Below, in pieces: positions 8,483 to 16,993 of a stretch of DNA of 64,000 bases. The position numbers and the translations under genes are program-made. The stretch's first letter is position 1. Every line of letters begins with the position of its first letter. This DNA is from JAGWBD01 sp965220615 (lineage in GTDB: Bacteria; Chloroflexota; Anaerolineae; Aggregatilineales; Phototrophicaceae), in assembly GCA_965220615.1 (NCBI GenBank), contig CBDCQL010000002.1, positions 868,001-932,000 of the forward strand, read 5' to 3'. The notes under the pieces were generated by a model. It saw nothing but the letters and a program-made list of their open reading frames with translations. It was not told where the DNA came from and made no database searches.

Positions 8483-9274
8483 TGGCGTCTGATTCACGAC
8501 GGCCCGGCGACCGGTGCGTGCAACATGGCGGTTGACGAGGCCCTGCTGGCTGAAATGCGCGTGCGTCCCGTTCTGCGTTTCTACAGTTGGCAGCCATTTT
8601 GCCTCTCCCTGGGATACGGCCAACGCTGCTCTGTGGTGGACCACCGAAGTCTTGCATGGCGAGGCTACTCACTGGTCCGCCGGCCCAGCGGTGGCGGCGC
8701 CATCCTGCACGCACGGGAAGTCACCTGGAGTCTGGCATTGCCTGCTTCCCATCCTTTGGCAGCCGGGTCGATAAACGAAAGCTACCGGCGCATCGCTGTA
8801 GTGATGCGAGAGGCCCTGCGATCGCTGGGGATCGCGGCAACACTGAAGGAAGGTGATGCTACGCGTCGTGCTCACCCCGCCTGCTTCGAGACTCCGGCCC
8901 GTCATGAACTGGTCGTCAACGGGCGCAAGATACTCGGTTGCGCGCGGGTGCAACGGCGACACGCTCAGTTGCAGCATGGTACGCTCCCGCTGTCTGGTGA
9001 CGTCGCCGCCATTGCCGATGTGTTGGATTACCTGGATCTCGAGGGGCGGGAAGAGGCGGCCCTGCGTCTGCGGAGGCAGGCGTTAACGCTGGCCGACGCC
9101 TCGCCGGGAGCAGCCGTTGGTCCTCAGCAGGTCGTCCAGGCGATCGTCAAGGCCTTTAGTGGCAGGTACGGGGTGGATTTCGTGGGTTCGGAACTCACCG
9201 CAGCCGAAAAGGAACGGGCACTGGCCCTGGAGGCCTGCCGCTACGGCAACCCGGCCTGGGTTTGTCGCCGCTGA
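8474..9274 (+). CDS. Lipoate-protein ligase A / octanoyltransferase (LipM-like)
   Basis: This 266-residue protein has the biotin/lipoate protein ligase fold. The lipoyl-binding RRPSGGGAILH motif is present at about residue 74. It is followed at about 140 by ACFETPARHELVVNGRKILG, which contains the GRKI lysine and a Cys at the position of the LipM nucleophile (CF..P). That Cys favours octanoyl transfer from acyl carrier protein over ATP-dependent lipoate ligation. Length also matches LipM and short LplA proteins, and the C-terminal LplA accessory domain is minimal. No Shine-Dalgarno precedes the ATG, and a -10-like TATAGA lies only 12 bp upstream. Products would lipoylate glycine-cleavage H protein or 2-oxoacid dehydrogenases, none of which is nearby. 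Confidence 0.8.
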   Translation: MRQWRLIHDGPATGACNMAVDEALLAEMRVRPVLRFYSWQPFCLSLGYGQRCSVVDHRSLAWRGYSLVRRPSGGGAILHAREVTWSLALPASHPLAAGSINESYRRIAVVMREALRSLGIAATLKEGDATRRAHPACFETPARHELVVNGRKILGCARVQRRHAQLQHGTLPLSGDVAAIADVLDYLDLEGREEAALRLRRQALTLADASPGAAVGPQQVVQAIVKAFSGRYGVDFVGSELTAAEKERALALEACRYGNPAWVCRR

Positions 9275-9361
9275 AACCTCTTCTCCGGAAAGCGACGCTG
9301 CCGGCGACGCCCAAATGCTCATCCAGGCGCTGGAGTTCAATTGTCTGTTGGTTCGGGTCGA

Positions 9362-11671
9362 CTAACCGTCTGCGAGCAGGGACTGCAAACCGTCTTCGTC
9401 AAGTATGGGGATTTCCAGTTGCTCAGCCTTGCGCGCCTTGCTACCCGGCGATGCGCCAGCAATGACGTAGTCGGTCTTGCGACTGACGCTGCCGGTCACC
9501 TTGCCACCAAGGGCCTCGATTCGCTCCCTTGCCTCGTTGCGGGAAAGCGTAGGCAGAGTCCCGGTGAGGACGAAGGTCAGACCCTCCAGGGTATTTGCCG
9601 CGGTGTCGTTTGGTGCTTCGGGTTGCAGATTGACGCCGGCAGCCGCCATCTTTGTTAGCAGCTTCTGATTGTGTTCGTTCGCAAACCAGGTGACGATATT
9701 CTGCGTCAGTACGGGTCCCAGTCCCTCGATTTGCAGTAAGGGCGCGGCGGCGTGGGAAAGTTGCGCCACGGCATTGGCCAGGCCAGACAGCTCGGTGCCC
9801 TCCTCCAGCAGCAGGGGTTTGAGCGCGCGTTGCATGCGCCCTTCCACCGCTTCCTGAGGCACGTCGACGAAACGCGGCGCCAGTTCCACCAGCGGGTTGT
9901 CAAGTTGTCTCTTTACGCGTTGCCGGGCTGGTTCGTCCAGGTCTTCGACAAGAGGCACTGAACGCAGGGCGACAGCAAAACGACTCCTGGCTGCCTGCAC
10001 ATCCGTTGCCAGTTGAACTAGCAGGCGGAGTGCGTTGTCTTCGCAGGACTGGCTACCATCCTTTTTGTGCAAATTCGCGGCCAGCAGAGCTGCCACGGTT
10101 TCACCGACGCCGTCGATTCCCTGGGAGGCCAGAATGCGCTCCAGCGGGCGGGACATCGCGTCCCTGATGGCGGCCAGCAGATTGTCCACCTTCGTTTCGC
10201 CGAAGCCCTCCAGTTCCAGCAACTGGTCCCTTTTGTCCGCCAAGGTGAAGATGTCGGCGACGTCCTCGACAAATCCCTGTTCGATCAGGGTGCGAATGGT
10301 CTCCGGCCCCATGCCCTCGATATCCATGGCCCCGCGTGAGACGAAGAATTCGACCTGGCGAAAGACTCGTTCGGGACAAACGGGATTGACACAATACCAG
10401 TCCACGGCCGCCTCGGGTCTGGCCACGGGCCGTTCACACCAGGGACAGGTCCTTGGTGGAAGAATCTCCTTTTCGCTGCCATCGCGCGCGGCGACCACGG
10501 GGCCCACAACATAGGGGATGACGTCGCCGGAACGTTTGACAATGACGGTATCGCCACGCCGAATGTCCAGCCTGGCCACCTGATCATAATTGTGCAGACT
10601 GGCGCTGGAGACGGTCACGCCACCGACGAAAACGGGCTCAAGAACGGCGGCGGGCGTGATCTTGCCGCTGCGTCCGACGTTGACCGAGACGTCCAGCAGT
10701 CGCGTCGATGCTTCTTCGGCGGGAAACTTCCAGGCGATGGCGCCGCGCGGGTCCTTGCCGACCACGCCCAGTTGCCGCGAAAGCTGCAGGTCATCGACCT
10801 TCACCACCAGGCCGTCGATTTGAAAGGGCAACTCGTTGCGACGGCCTTCCCAGGCGGGCAGGGTGTCAATCAGGGCGTCGAGACCAGGACAGGACTGCAC
10901 CTCCGGCGGTACCGGAAACCCCAACGCATCCAGGTCCTGCAACAGGCCGGACTGGCTGGTCAGTTCCATGCCTTCTGCCGCCATCACGTCGTATACGAAG
11001 GCGCTTAGCGGGCGCGCGGCCGTGTTGCGCGAGTCCTTTTGCTTGAGAGTACCGGACGCAGTGTTTCGAGCATTGACGTAACGCGGCAATTCCTGTGCTT
11101 CCTGCTGCCGGTTTAGCGCTTCAAAGTCCTCCTTGCGAAAAAAGACTTCGCCTCGCACGACCAGGAGCGAAGGCGCGGCCGGGCCATCCTCCGAGACGGG
11201 AATGCGCAGGGGAATGCTGCGAATTGTGCGGACGTTGGGCGTAACGTCGTCGCCGGTCTCTCCGTCGCCACGGGTGGCTGCCCGCGTCAGCACACCGTTT
11301 TCATAAGTCAGGACGATGCTGAGTCCGTCCAGTTTGGGCTCCAGCGTATAGCTCAGGGTTTCGGCCGGCAAGAGACGAAGGTTGCGTTGTTCCCAGGCGT
11401 GCAGGTCCTCCGCATCAAAGGCATTGGCGAGGCTGAGCACCGGCGCAAGGTGCCTGACCTTGCTGAAGTCGTCACTCAGGTCACTGCCGGCCCGCTGAGT
11501 TGGCGAATCGGGGGTGACCAATTCGGGATGCGCATGTTCAAGATCGCGCAATTCACGTAGCAGCCGGTCGTATTCGTCGTCACTGACTGTCGCTTCGTGT
11601 CGCACGTAGTATTGGTAATTGTGTCGCTGCAGTTGCTCACGTAGTTCCGCTGCGCGGGTATTGTTGTCCAT
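9362..11671 (-). CDS. ligA: NAD-dependent DNA ligase with enlarged HhH region
   Basis: This NAD+-dependent DNA ligase seals nicks in replication and repair. Domains in order: Ia (about residues 1-70, with the YY-containing NMN-binding site), adenylation domain with the lysine motif EPKLDGLS at about 112, OB fold (GKDPRGAIAWKFP), Cys4 zinc finger (CPWC and CVNPVC), helix-hairpin-helix repeats, and a C-terminal BRCT domain (LEGLTFVLTGTLP onward). At 769 residues it is about 100 longer than usual. The excess lies between residues ~535 and ~643, inside the HhH domain. I chose the ATG at 11671, which overlaps the last base of polX (TGATG) and has AAAGG upstream. An ATG 7 codons earlier is possible. 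Confidence 0.95.
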   Translation of the reverse strand: MDNNTRAAELREQLQRHNYQYYVRHEATVSDDEYDRLLRELRDLEHAHPELVTPDSPTQRAGSDLSDDFSKVRHLAPVLSLANAFDAEDLHAWEQRNLRLLPAETLSYTLEPKLDGLSIVLTYENGVLTRAATRGDGETGDDVTPNVRTIRSIPLRIPVSEDGPAAPSLLVVRGEVFFRKEDFEALNRQQEAQELPRYVNARNTASGTLKQKDSRNTAARPLSAFVYDVMAAEGMELTSQSGLLQDLDALGFPVPPEVQSCPGLDALIDTLPAWEGRRNELPFQIDGLVVKVDDLQLSRQLGVVGKDPRGAIAWKFPAEEASTRLLDVSVNVGRSGKITPAAVLEPVFVGGVTVSSASLHNYDQVARLDIRRGDTVIVKRSGDVIPYVVGPVVAARDGSEKEILPPRTCPWCERPVARPEAAVDWYCVNPVCPERVFRQVEFFVSRGAMDIEGMGPETIRTLIEQGFVEDVADIFTLADKRDQLLELEGFGETKVDNLLAAIRDAMSRPLERILASQGIDGVGETVAALLAANLHKKDGSQSCEDNALRLLVQLATDVQAARSRFAVALRSVPLVEDLDEPARQRVKRQLDNPLVELAPRFVDVPQEAVEGRMQRALKPLLLEEGTELSGLANAVAQLSHAAAPLLQIEGLGPVLTQNIVTWFANEHNQKLLTKMAAAGVNLQPEAPNDTAANTLEGLTFVLTGTLPTLSRNEARERIEALGGKVTGSVSRKTDYVIAGASPGSKARKAEQLEIPILDEDGLQSLLADG

Positions 11672-13410
11672 CAGGCCTTTCGTTCCAGCCATGCCAACAG
11701 TCGGTCCTGTGGCCAGGCGTTGATCACGTTTTCGGCTTGCACCCAGCCCCGGCGCGCGGTCAGGATGCCATAGGGTAACAGGTCCATTCCGGCTGTGTCG
11801 TGGGCGTCGCTGTTGATCGAAAGCGGGATGCCCATTTCCACTGCCCGGCGGGCGTAGTGGGCCTCAAGATCGAGACGGCGTGGATTGGCGTTGATTTCCA
11901 GGGCAGTTCCCGTGCGGGCAGCGGCCTCAAAAATCGCATCCATGTCCAGGTCGGCCGGCGGACGCTGTTCGATCATTTGGCCATGGGGGTGGCCGATCAG
12001 GTCGACGTGCGGGTTCTCAATGGCGTTGAGCAGGCGTTGGGTGATGACGCTGCGCTCCTGTCGCAGGCTGTAATGCAGGGATGCGACGACGAAATCCAGT
12101 TGCGACAGGACTTCGTCGGGATAGTCCAGCGTGCCGTCGGCGCGAATGTCCATTTCCACACCATGCAGCACCCGCACATCCGCGAACTCGCGATCTACAG
12201 CACGTACTTCTACCTGTTGCCGCAGCAAACGGTCGGCATCCAGCCCGTTGGCGATGGCGGAGTACTGCGAGTGGTCCGTGATGACCACCGTACGGCGGCC
12301 CCGCGCGCGGGCGGCTCCGACCATGGTGCGAATATCCTGGCGACCGTCGCTCCAGGTGCTGTGCATGTGCAGGTCGGCCTGCAGGTCTTCCAGAACAATG
12401 AGCTCGGGTAACGCTCCGGCATCGGCCGCCTCGAATTCCCCGGCATCCTCGCGCATTTCAGGAGGTATGTATGGAAGCCCAAGTTTTTCGTAGAGTTCCT
12501 CTTCGCTGGCGCAAAGGACGTGCCTCGCCTCATCGCCATCGGCGTCCACGGGCCGCAGGGCGTGCTCGTTGAGGCTGAATCCCAGGCTCAAAGCACGTTC
12601 TCGCAAGCGCACGTTGTGCGCCTGGCTGCCGGTGAAGTAGGAAAGCGCCGTGCCCATGCGCGCGGGCGAAAGGACGCGCAGATCAACTTGCAGGCCGCTG
12701 TGCAACTCCACAGAGGATTTGGTCGGCCCGTGACCCAAAACCCGCGCCACCTGGGGCAAGGCGACGAAACGGTCCATGAGCGCCGCCGCCTCGTCACTGG
12801 CCACCAGAAGGTCGACGTCGCCTATGGTGGGCCGTCCCCGGCGAATGCTGCCGGCGACGTAGCCGCTCTCGGCCTGGGGCAAGGCCAGCAGGGAATCCAG
12901 AAGCTCCTGCGCCGCCGGCAAGGCGACGCCCAGCGGCGTACGCCCCGTCTTTCTTGCAAGGGCGGTGATTCCTTCCAGGATCCGTTGCTCGCTCTTTGCG
13001 CCCATGCCCTTGAGCGGCCTCAACTTGCCGGCTTCGGCGGCTTCTTCCAGGGCTTCCAGCGACGTGATGTTCATTTCGTCCCAAAAGAGACGCGCCTTCT
13101 TTGGGCCCACGCCGTTGACGTGCATGATTCGCACCAGGCCAGGCGGAATCTCGGCCGCCAGGCGGGTGTAGAAATCCAGTTCGCCGGTCTGCAGCATCTC
13201 GTCTATCTTGTCCGCCAGTGTCCTGCCGATGCCCGGCAGGTCCGTGAGGCCGCCCTCGGCGGAGATGGCGCGCAGGTCACGCGGCAACTCACGGATGGTC
13301 TCGGCGGCGCGCCGATAGGAGAGCACGCGATGGATCACGTCACCGCGGATCTGAAGCATGTCGGCGACGGTTTCGAAGGTGTCGGCGATTTCCCGGTTGG
13401 TCAGTGCCAT
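11671..13410 (-). CDS. polX: DNA polymerase X with PHP domain
   Basis: This 579-residue family X DNA polymerase (gap-filling repair) fuses an N-terminal HhH/Pol-beta-like part to a C-terminal PHP phosphoesterase. Visible features are two HhH motifs (LTDLPGIGRTLADKI; VNGVGPKKARL), the nucleotidyltransferase motif GSIRRGRPTIGDVDLLV with the catalytic Asp pair, and a PHP domain with the full metal-ligand set (HMHST, ITDHS, HGVEMD, SLHYS, GHPHG, NSDAH). PHP domains in this family give 3'-5' exonuclease or AP-endonuclease activity. It is translationally coupled to ligA, so gap filling and sealing are made together. The start at ATG 13410 gives the standard length. A TATACT -10 lies at 13438-13443 on the minus strand with only a poor -35. 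Confidence 0.93.
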   Translation of the reverse strand: MALTNREIADTFETVADMLQIRGDVIHRVLSYRRAAETIRELPRDLRAISAEGGLTDLPGIGRTLADKIDEMLQTGELDFYTRLAAEIPPGLVRIMHVNGVGPKKARLFWDEMNITSLEALEEAAEAGKLRPLKGMGAKSEQRILEGITALARKTGRTPLGVALPAAQELLDSLLALPQAESGYVAGSIRRGRPTIGDVDLLVASDEAAALMDRFVALPQVARVLGHGPTKSSVELHSGLQVDLRVLSPARMGTALSYFTGSQAHNVRLRERALSLGFSLNEHALRPVDADGDEARHVLCASEEELYEKLGLPYIPPEMREDAGEFEAADAGALPELIVLEDLQADLHMHSTWSDGRQDIRTMVGAARARGRRTVVITDHSQYSAIANGLDADRLLRQQVEVRAVDREFADVRVLHGVEMDIRADGTLDYPDEVLSQLDFVVASLHYSLRQERSVITQRLLNAIENPHVDLIGHPHGQMIEQRPPADLDMDAIFEAAARTGTALEINANPRRLDLEAHYARRAVEMGIPLSINSDAHDTAGMDLLPYGILTARRGWVQAENVINAWPQDRLLAWLERKA

Positions 13411-13462
13411 GTCAATCCATTTGATGTCCGCGCCCCCAGTATAACTGATGCACAGGGACCGC

Positions 13463-13491
13463 TTGACAGTCCGGCAAGGCCAGGTTATGCT
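13463..13491 (+). promoter_or_regulatory. Consensus sigma-70-type promoter of the trp operon
   Basis: TTGACA (13463-13468), exactly 17 bp, then TATGCT (13486-13491). Transcription should begin near 13498, about 25 nt before the T-box stem I. It shares the spacer with the divergent polX promoter region. Confidence 0.75.
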
Positions 13492-13521
13492 GCCGGCAAC
13501 TGGATAAACTGTGTAAAGACA

Positions 13522-13783
13522 GCGATCCGGAAGAGTAGGTACCGAAGCGGGTTTCAGAGAGCCGCCGGAAGCTGAAAAGGCGGCAACAGCGCCGGTATCG
13601 AATGGGCCGGGGAGTCGCCCCGACGAGGGCAGGGCCATTAGTCGGGGACGGAGAGCGCACCGTTATCATGGCGCAGGGTATCGGCGATCAGGCCCGTACC
13701 CATGAGTGCCTGCCAATGGCAGGAACAAGGGTGGCACCGCGGGAATCCCTTCCCGTCCCTGGAGGACGAAGGGGTTCTTTTTT
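13522..13783 (+). promoter_or_regulatory. T-box riboswitch (tRNA-Trp sensing) of the trp operon
   Basis: This is a complete T-box leader. Stem I is closed by GCGA (13522-13525) with TCGC (13615-13618). The loop-E signature AGTA (13534-13537) faces GAA (13600-13602), directly followed by the specifier TGG (13603-13605), a Trp codon. The conserved AGAGAG element lies near 13556. The T-box itself, AAGGGTGGCACCGCGG, is at 13727-13742. Its acceptor bulge is TGGC (13732-13735), whose C would pair with discriminator base G73, as in bacterial tRNA-Trp. Uncharged tRNA-Trp binding should stabilise the antiterminator and switch on the trp operon. Confidence 0.92.
13744..13783 (+). terminator. Intrinsic terminator of the Trp T-box
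   Basis: AATCCCTT-(CC bulge)-CGTCC pairs with GGACG-AAGGGGTT across a 5-base loop, followed by C and six T residues. Its 5' side abuts the T-box sequence, so terminator and antiterminator are mutually exclusive. The trpE ribosome-binding site GGAGG follows at 13786-13790. Confidence 0.85.
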
Positions 13784-13795
13784 GTGGAGGTCACC

Positions 13796-15328
13796 ATGGT
13801 CACCATGCAAGCGCCCGTTCAACCGGCAACCCGCCATGCGCCCACCCTTCCAGCACGCAACGACGTAGTCGAACTGTTCAACCAGGGGGACCTGGTGCCG
13901 GTGCATCGCACGGTGCTGGCCGACCTGGAGACGCCGGTTTCGGTCTACATCAAGCTGGCGCGGGCCGGTGTGGTCTCGTTCATGCTGGAAAGCGTGGAAG
14001 GGGGCGAGCAGGTTGGCCGTTACTCCTTCCTCGGCGTCAATCCCAAGGGGCTGATCAAGGTCCGTGGCAAGCGCGTGGCGCGCGAGCTGCACGGCGAGGT
14101 AACGATCCGTGAACTTGGGCCCGGTGAACACCCACTGGAAGCCATCAAACATGAATTCGAACGCGTGCGCCCTGTGCGCCTGGAGGGCCTGCCCCGCTTT
14201 GTCGGCGGAGCCGTGGGATTCATCAGCTATGACGTGGTGCGCTGGTTTGAGGACTTGCCCGCCACGGCGAAAGAGGAACTGGAAGTCCCGGATGCGGCCT
14301 TCATGCTGCCGGACACCCTGGTCATTTTCGATCACGTGCGCCACCGCTTGATCCTGTTGGCCAACGCCCATAACAGGGGTGATCCCGGGGAAGCTTGGGA
14401 TGACGCCGACCGGCGCCTCGACGAACTGGCGGCAATTCTGCATGAGCCCCTGCCGGTCGGCGACCTGCCGGCGGATCCACTCGACGACGAATTCACATCC
14501 AACATGAGCCGCGAGCGTTTTGAGGACAACGTCCGCGCCGCGCGCGAATACATTGCGGCCGGAGATGCCTTTCAGATTGTGCTTTCGCAGCGATTTCAGC
14601 GTCGCAGCAACGCAGAGCCCTTCACCATTTACCGGGCGCTGCGGGCACTGAATCCTTCGCCCTACATGTTCTTTCTGCACTTTGGCGATGGCCTGACCCT
14701 GATGGGCGCATCGCCCGAGATGATGGTGCGCCTCGAGGACGACGTGGCCTACGTGCGGCCCATCGCGGGTACGCGGCGGCGCGGAGACACCGATGAGGAG
14801 GACGAGGCCCTGGCCAGTGAATTGCTGCAGGACCCCAAGGAACGCGCCGAACACGTCATGCTGGTGGACCTGGGGCGCAACGACCTTGGGCGTGTTTGCG
14901 ATTACGGCACCGTGCGGGTGCCGGACATGATGTACATTGAGCGATATTCCCACGTGATGCACATCGTCAGTGAAGTCATCGGCAAGTTGCGCAAGGGCAT
15001 GGACGCCTTTGACCTTCTGGCGGCCACCTTCCCGGCCGGCACGCTCAGCGGAGCGCCCAAGGTGCGTGCCATGGAAATCATCGAGGAGCTGGAGGGGACA
15101 CGGCGTGGTCCTTACGGCGGCGCTGTCGGCTATTTCAGCTTTGACGGCTCCATGGACACCTGCATCACCATCCGCTCCCTGCTGATGCTGGATGACCAGT
15201 TGTTTCTGCAGGCGGGCGCGGGCATCGTGGCGGACAGCGACCCGGCGACGGAGTACGTGGAAACAGTCAACAAGGCGCGGGCCGTGGCCGTGGCGGTCCG
15301 CCAGGCGGAGGAAGGTCTGACGTGGTAA
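13796..15328 (+). CDS. trpE: Anthranilate synthase component I
   Basis: This 510-residue chorismate-binding subunit converts chorismate, with ammonia from TrpG, to anthranilate, the first step of Trp synthesis. The C-terminal chorismate-binding domain is intact (PSPYMFFLHFGD, GASPEMMVRLE, PIAGTRRRG, LVDLGRNDLGRV, TLSGAPKVRAMEIIEELE, GAVGYFSFDG). The N-terminal part carries an LESVEGGEQVGRYSF stretch matching the LLES-type Trp feedback site. The start is the ATG at 13796, 5 bp after GGAGG; a second ATG three codons on is possible. The frame is open further upstream, but that DNA is the T-box terminator. The trpG gene follows after 28 bp. Confidence 0.96.
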   Translation: MVTMQAPVQPATRHAPTLPARNDVVELFNQGDLVPVHRTVLADLETPVSVYIKLARAGVVSFMLESVEGGEQVGRYSFLGVNPKGLIKVRGKRVARELHGEVTIRELGPGEHPLEAIKHEFERVRPVRLEGLPRFVGGAVGFISYDVVRWFEDLPATAKEELEVPDAAFMLPDTLVIFDHVRHRLILLANAHNRGDPGEAWDDADRRLDELAAILHEPLPVGDLPADPLDDEFTSNMSRERFEDNVRAAREYIAAGDAFQIVLSQRFQRRSNAEPFTIYRALRALNPSPYMFFLHFGDGLTLMGASPEMMVRLEDDVAYVRPIAGTRRRGDTDEEDEALASELLQDPKERAEHVMLVDLGRNDLGRVCDYGTVRVPDMMYIERYSHVMHIVSEVIGKLRKGMDAFDLLAATFPAGTLSGAPKVRAMEIIEELEGTRRGPYGGAVGYFSFDGSMDTCITIRSLLMLDDQLFLQAGAGIVADSDPATEYVETVNKARAVAVAVRQAEEGLTW

Positions 15329-15356
15329 ACCGCGTGCATTTGCCTGGAGGCAGGGC

Positions 15357-15926
15357 ATGATTCTGGTGATCGACAATTACGACAGCTTCACCTACAACCT
15401 GGTGCAGTTTCTGGGAGAACTGGGTGCGGACATTGAAGTCGCGCGCAACGACAAGATCTCGCTGGACGAGATTCGCACCTTGGGCCCTGAGCAAATCGTC
15501 ATCTCGCCGGGGCCGGGCACGCCGGATGACGGTGGCATATCCTTGCAGGTCATCTCCGAACTGGGCCCGGGGACGCCGATTCTGGGCGTGTGCCTCGGCA
15601 ATCAGTGCATCGGACAGGCCTGTGGCGGCGTAGTGAAACGCGCCGGACGCCTCATGCATGGCAAGACCAGCATGATTTACCATAACGGCGACCCGCTCTT
15701 TGCCAATGTGGACAATCCATTCGAGGCAACGCGTTACCATAGTCTGATCGTGGAGCGGGAGACCTTGCCGGAGGAGCTGGAAATCATTGCCTGGACGGAC
15801 CGGGATGAAATCATGGGCCTGCGCCATCGGGAGCAGCCCCTGATCGGTGTCCAGTTTCATCCTGAAAGCATCTTGACCGCTGCCGGTCATCAAATCCTGC
15901 AGAATTTCCTCGACATGCAGGTTTGA
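15357..15926 (+). CDS. trpG: Anthranilate synthase glutamine amidotransferase
   Basis: This 189-residue class I glutamine amidotransferase supplies ammonia to TrpE. It may also serve p-aminobenzoate synthase as PabA. The oxyanion strand PGPGTPDDGG, nucleophile Cys in GVCLGNQ and the His-Glu pair in FHPES are present, so the triad is complete. The residue after GVCLG is Asn where most family members have His. The gene uses an ATG with GGAGG upstream in the order trpE-trpG-trpD, and TrpE and TrpG are not fused. Confidence 0.94.
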   Translation: MILVIDNYDSFTYNLVQFLGELGADIEVARNDKISLDEIRTLGPEQIVISPGPGTPDDGGISLQVISELGPGTPILGVCLGNQCIGQACGGVVKRAGRLMHGKTSMIYHNGDPLFANVDNPFEATRYHSLIVERETLPEELEIIAWTDRDEIMGLRHREQPLIGVQFHPESILTAAGHQILQNFLDMQV

Positions 15927-15961
15927 CGTCATGTAGCGAGAAGACAGGAAGGGAAGGGCCA

Positions 15962-16993
15962 ATGGACATACAACAGGCTGTCGAGGGACTCGTTGCCGGC
16001 AGGGACTTGCAGGCGGACGAGGCCCAGGCCGTGATGAACCAGATCATGAAGGGCGAGGCCAGCGATGCCCAGATTGGTGGCTATCTGACGGCGTTGCGCA
16101 TCAAGGGTGAGACTCGCGACGAGATCGTGGGAAGCGCGCGCGCCATGCGGGCGAACGCCACGCGGGTGCCGACCGGGCTGGACGGCGCCGAGTTGCTGGA
16201 TACCTGCGGCACTGGTGGCGATGGTTCGGGGACTTTCAACATCAGCACGACGGTCGCTTTTGTCGCGGCCGGCGCGGGCGTGAAGGTTGCCAAACACGGC
16301 AACCGCGCCGCCAGCAGCCTTGCCGGCAGCGCCGACGTGCTGGCGGCACTGGGAGTCAACCTGGACCTGTCGCCGGAGCAGGTGGGTCGCTGCATCGAAG
16401 AGGTGGGAATCGGTTTCCTCTTCGCCATTCAATTGCACCCTGCCATGAAGCATGCCATTGGTCCCCGTCGCGAGTTGAAGCTGCGCACAGTTTTCAACAT
16501 CCTTGGACCGCTCACCAACCCGGCAGGGGCGAAGCGCCAGTTGATGGGGGTCTTTGCGGCTGAACTGACCGAAACGCTGGCAGAAGTGCTGGGCGCTCTG
16601 GGGGCACTGTCGGCGATCGTGGTCAACGGCGCCGGCGGACTCGACGAACTGACCACGACCGGGCCCAGCCGGGTCAGTCACTGGCGCGAAGGCCGCGTGA
16701 CGACATATTCTCTGGATGCGGCTGATTTTGGGCTGGAGCGGGCGAAACTGGCACAGCTAAAGGGTGGAGACGCGTCACAAAATGCCGAGATTTTGCGTTC
16801 CGTGCTGGATGGCAGCGAGCGCGGCCCCAAACGCGACATTGTCCTGCTAAACGCAGGCGCGGCACTGATGGCAGCCGGTAACATAGAGGACATCGGGCAA
16901 GGCATAGAACTGGCGCGCAAGACGATAGACAGCGGCGCGGCGCTGACCAAACTCGATGCGCTCATCGCTGCCAGCCAGGCTCTTGCGGCATGA
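15962..16993 (+). CDS. trpD: Anthranilate phosphoribosyltransferase
   Basis: This 343-residue enzyme transfers phosphoribose from PRPP to anthranilate. The family signatures are clear: a helical N-terminal domain, the PRPP-binding loop LDTCGTGGDGSGTFNIST, KHGNRAASS, a DLSPEQ-type segment, HPAMKH, and TVFNILGPLTNPA. I selected the ATG at 15962 with GGAAGGG upstream; an upstream in-frame start gives a 13-residue extension with no homology expected. Its last 4 bp overlap trpC. Confidence 0.95.
   Translation: MDIQQAVEGLVAGRDLQADEAQAVMNQIMKGEASDAQIGGYLTALRIKGETRDEIVGSARAMRANATRVPTGLDGAELLDTCGTGGDGSGTFNISTTVAFVAAGAGVKVAKHGNRAASSLAGSADVLAALGVNLDLSPEQVGRCIEEVGIGFLFAIQLHPAMKHAIGPRRELKLRTVFNILGPLTNPAGAKRQLMGVFAAELTETLAEVLGALGALSAIVVNGAGGLDELTTTGPSRVSHWREGRVTTYSLDAADFGLERAKLAQLKGGDASQNAEILRSVLDGSERGPKRDIVLLNAGAALMAAGNIEDIGQGIELARKTIDSGAALTKLDALIAASQALAA

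Noticed and set aside
12520..13575. 351-codon plus-strand frame opposite polX
   Set aside because: PolX motifs on the minus strand are complete; the plus frame reads through the divergent promoter region and has no recognisable features.
13706..13795. Upstream extension of the trpE frame
   Set aside because: The extra 30 codons lie in the T-box and its terminator; the GGAGG-ATG at 13796 is the credible start.
13688..15376. 562-codon minus-strand frame opposite trpE
   Set aside because: Antisense shadow of trpE in GC-rich codon usage. It also covers the T-box terminator, which cannot be coding on that strand with any family match.
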